A DNA stretch of 64,000 nucleotides, taken from the NCBI GenBank assembly GCA_949752735.1, contig OX457053.1:9623491-9687490 (forward strand), read 5' to 3'. The position numbers and the translations under genes are program-made. The DNA comes from Lumbricus terrestris (taxonomy: Eukaryota; Annelida; Clitellata; Crassiclitellata; Lumbricidae). This document shows positions 54,530 to 64,000 of this stretch, piece by piece (position 1 is the stretch's first letter; each line of letters starts with the position of its first letter). The notes under the pieces were generated by a model. The model saw nothing but the letters and a program-made list of their open reading frames with translations. It searched no databases and was not told the origin of the DNA.

Positions 54530-54595
54530 CGAACCTGTACTCTTCGAGTTACAAGGCAAGTGCTCTAACCTACTGGCCAACACGTCTCACAGTAA
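54530..54595 (-). mobile_element. tRNA-like SINE head (Thr-like)
   Basis: Minus strand: TTGGCCAGTAGGTTAGAGC, then CTTGCCTTGTAACTCGAAG and CAGGTTCGAAAATC. The A and B boxes and TGT-like anticodon recall tRNA-Thr, but the acceptor stem is not kept, so it is not a working tRNA gene. Confidence 0.55.
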
Positions 54596-55773
54596 TGATT
54601 TACCTGAACATTTATACAGCATCTGTGAAAACTTCTCAAAAGTGCAGATAATGCAAATTTGCTGATATCCATCACACACAAAGGCATGCTAAACTAAAAT
54701 CCAAGTTCTTTAAATCTGACCGGTCAACTTCCAAGTGAAACCTAGATAGCAACAATCAACTCCATATCTGTGAAGATATCTAAACAATACATAGCACACG
54801 TGCAAATCTAAATCATAGATGACATTATAAATAACCATAAGTCCAAAACACAATTTCTGATGATGCACGAGAAAATACACCAAAGAAAAAAAAACGGTCT
54901 AATATTGCATCGATTCAGGATGGAAGTCTGAGAAAATTTTGCGACAAACTACATAGAATCGAAACAGTATAAGTTTTTTCAATAACACTGAATTCTATCA
55001 TTAGGTTGGGGTTTCTCTCAGGCACGGTCATGCACAACACCAAGTTTCCACTGTGGTATATTACACGGTCCATATAAACCGAATGGATTCTTAGCCACAT
55101 TGTTAATTTCTGTCTCCAACTAGCTTGAAGTAGTACCTTTCAAAGGATGCAGAACAAACTCATCTTATATCACATTCTGTCGCCTAAATAACACACAATT
55201 CCTTAAATAGAATTAGGAGACACACGCAGCAATTCATAGCAAACAAATTTTTCTATGTTGGATTCTTGTATCCCAGTGACTGCTTCCGTCCGAACATAAA
55301 CAATATACATCAACAATATACATGAACAATATACAAGAACCGACCGGTTTGTTATGTACACAAATTCACAGACAAAGGCTCATTTGTACATAAATAACAA
55401 TAATTAATTAACTACAAGTGTAAAACGCATCAACCATCGACAAGTATTGTTTGTTGTTCGCTCGTGCCAGCGTTGGGCAAATCACGCCACGGTCAACGGT
55501 TCTCAGAAAAGAGTCCCAAGCGGGTCGCGCCTGTGAACGACTGCCAATGGAACAGCTGGGTTCATCTACGACACCACCAAAAGTGATCTCGGGCAAGAGG
55601 GCAGAAGAAAATTCGTAACAAAGCAGCAGTGGGAGACTTTCAAACAAAGGAAAAAATTGTTTATCGGGTATTGCTGTACACGCTCATCTCTCGTTGACTC
55701 TCCTCCTTCGAACGTTCGTACGAATCGAGCAATTGTATCGTCAAATGACAGACTAATAATTCGGTGGCGCCAC

Positions 55774-63670
<7,897 letters not shown>

Positions 63671-64000
63671 CTGGCAACAACAATCAAACAGGCAATGAAA
63701 TAAATTAATACAATAAAATAAATGATCGGTAATTTAACGAGTTCAGCAATGTATCAGTCTCCAAATCCCTATCCAATACTGCTATGCTCCCACACAAAGT
63801 AAATAAATAAGTAAATAACACATTTGTTTACTTACTATGTAGTCTTTAATGAACAATATTCAGTACATATACAGTCTTCTGGATAATGTTGATGATTAAG
63901 ATGATGATGGATATTCTTCTGTGTCTTTCTCTATTAGTTTAAAGTTCTTGTCATTCCAAAACAATGTTGTTCTGTTTATACCTTGTAGTCCAGTTGGACT

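Noticed and set aside
54530..54595. tRNA-Thr gene
   Set aside because: Boxes A and B are present but the acceptor and anticodon stems do not pair; better a SINE head.

Overview
The window looks like a repeat-rich animal genome, most likely a marine invertebrate deuterostome and perhaps an echinoderm. The clues are spliced genes with GT-AG introns, dense microsatellites, many hAT-type DNA elements, tRNA-headed SINEs, non-LTR retrotransposons, a long foldback element of the kind known from sea urchins (TU elements), and a heavily over-represented palindromic octamer TAGGCCTA. The phylum is inference; no species can be named from this sequence alone. Most long open frames are translated microsatellites and were left out.

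Host genes. All convincing host exons are on the minus strand. A RASD1/RASD2-like small GTPase has its first exon at 8687-9152, ending at a GTAGGT donor; later exons were not found. The main content is two head-to-tail copies of an ethanolamine-phosphate cytidylyltransferase (PCYT2) gene, the enzyme that makes CDP-ethanolamine in the Kennedy pathway. Copy B has 14 exons between 46566 and 31597: the first cytidylyltransferase domain, the linker and most of the second domain. Copy A has its last nine exons at 63670-55774, including the stop codon; its first domain lies beyond the right edge. Exon boundaries correspond between the copies and several exons have identical lengths, which marks a tandem duplication. 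Copy A keeps the usual motifs of the second domain; copy B has lost several and has gained a poly-serine microsatellite in a linker exon.

Mobile elements, left to right. 1-8 kb: a non-LTR retrotransposon fragment was split first or second by an 846-bp hAT derivative (TSD TCTATCTG) and also by a 4.65-kb Ty1/copia element with identical 187-bp LTRs (TSD AAAAC). 9-31 kb: a GTPase exon, long microsatellites, perfect hairpins, two more non-LTR fragments, several short hAT-like elements, and a duplicated block of ~120-bp repeats. 31-46 kb: PCYT2 copy B, whose introns hold many hAT-like elements, one of which carries an array of about 24 copies of a 32-bp minisatellite. 47-52 kb: a 1.36-kb hAT-like element and a 2.24-kb foldback element. 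52-64 kb: SINEs, another hAT-like element (56918-57915) and PCYT2 copy A.

I paired termini for 17 hAT-like elements and found exact or near-exact 8-bp target duplications beside them. No bacterial-type operons, CRISPR arrays, rRNA genes or intact tRNA genes were seen.
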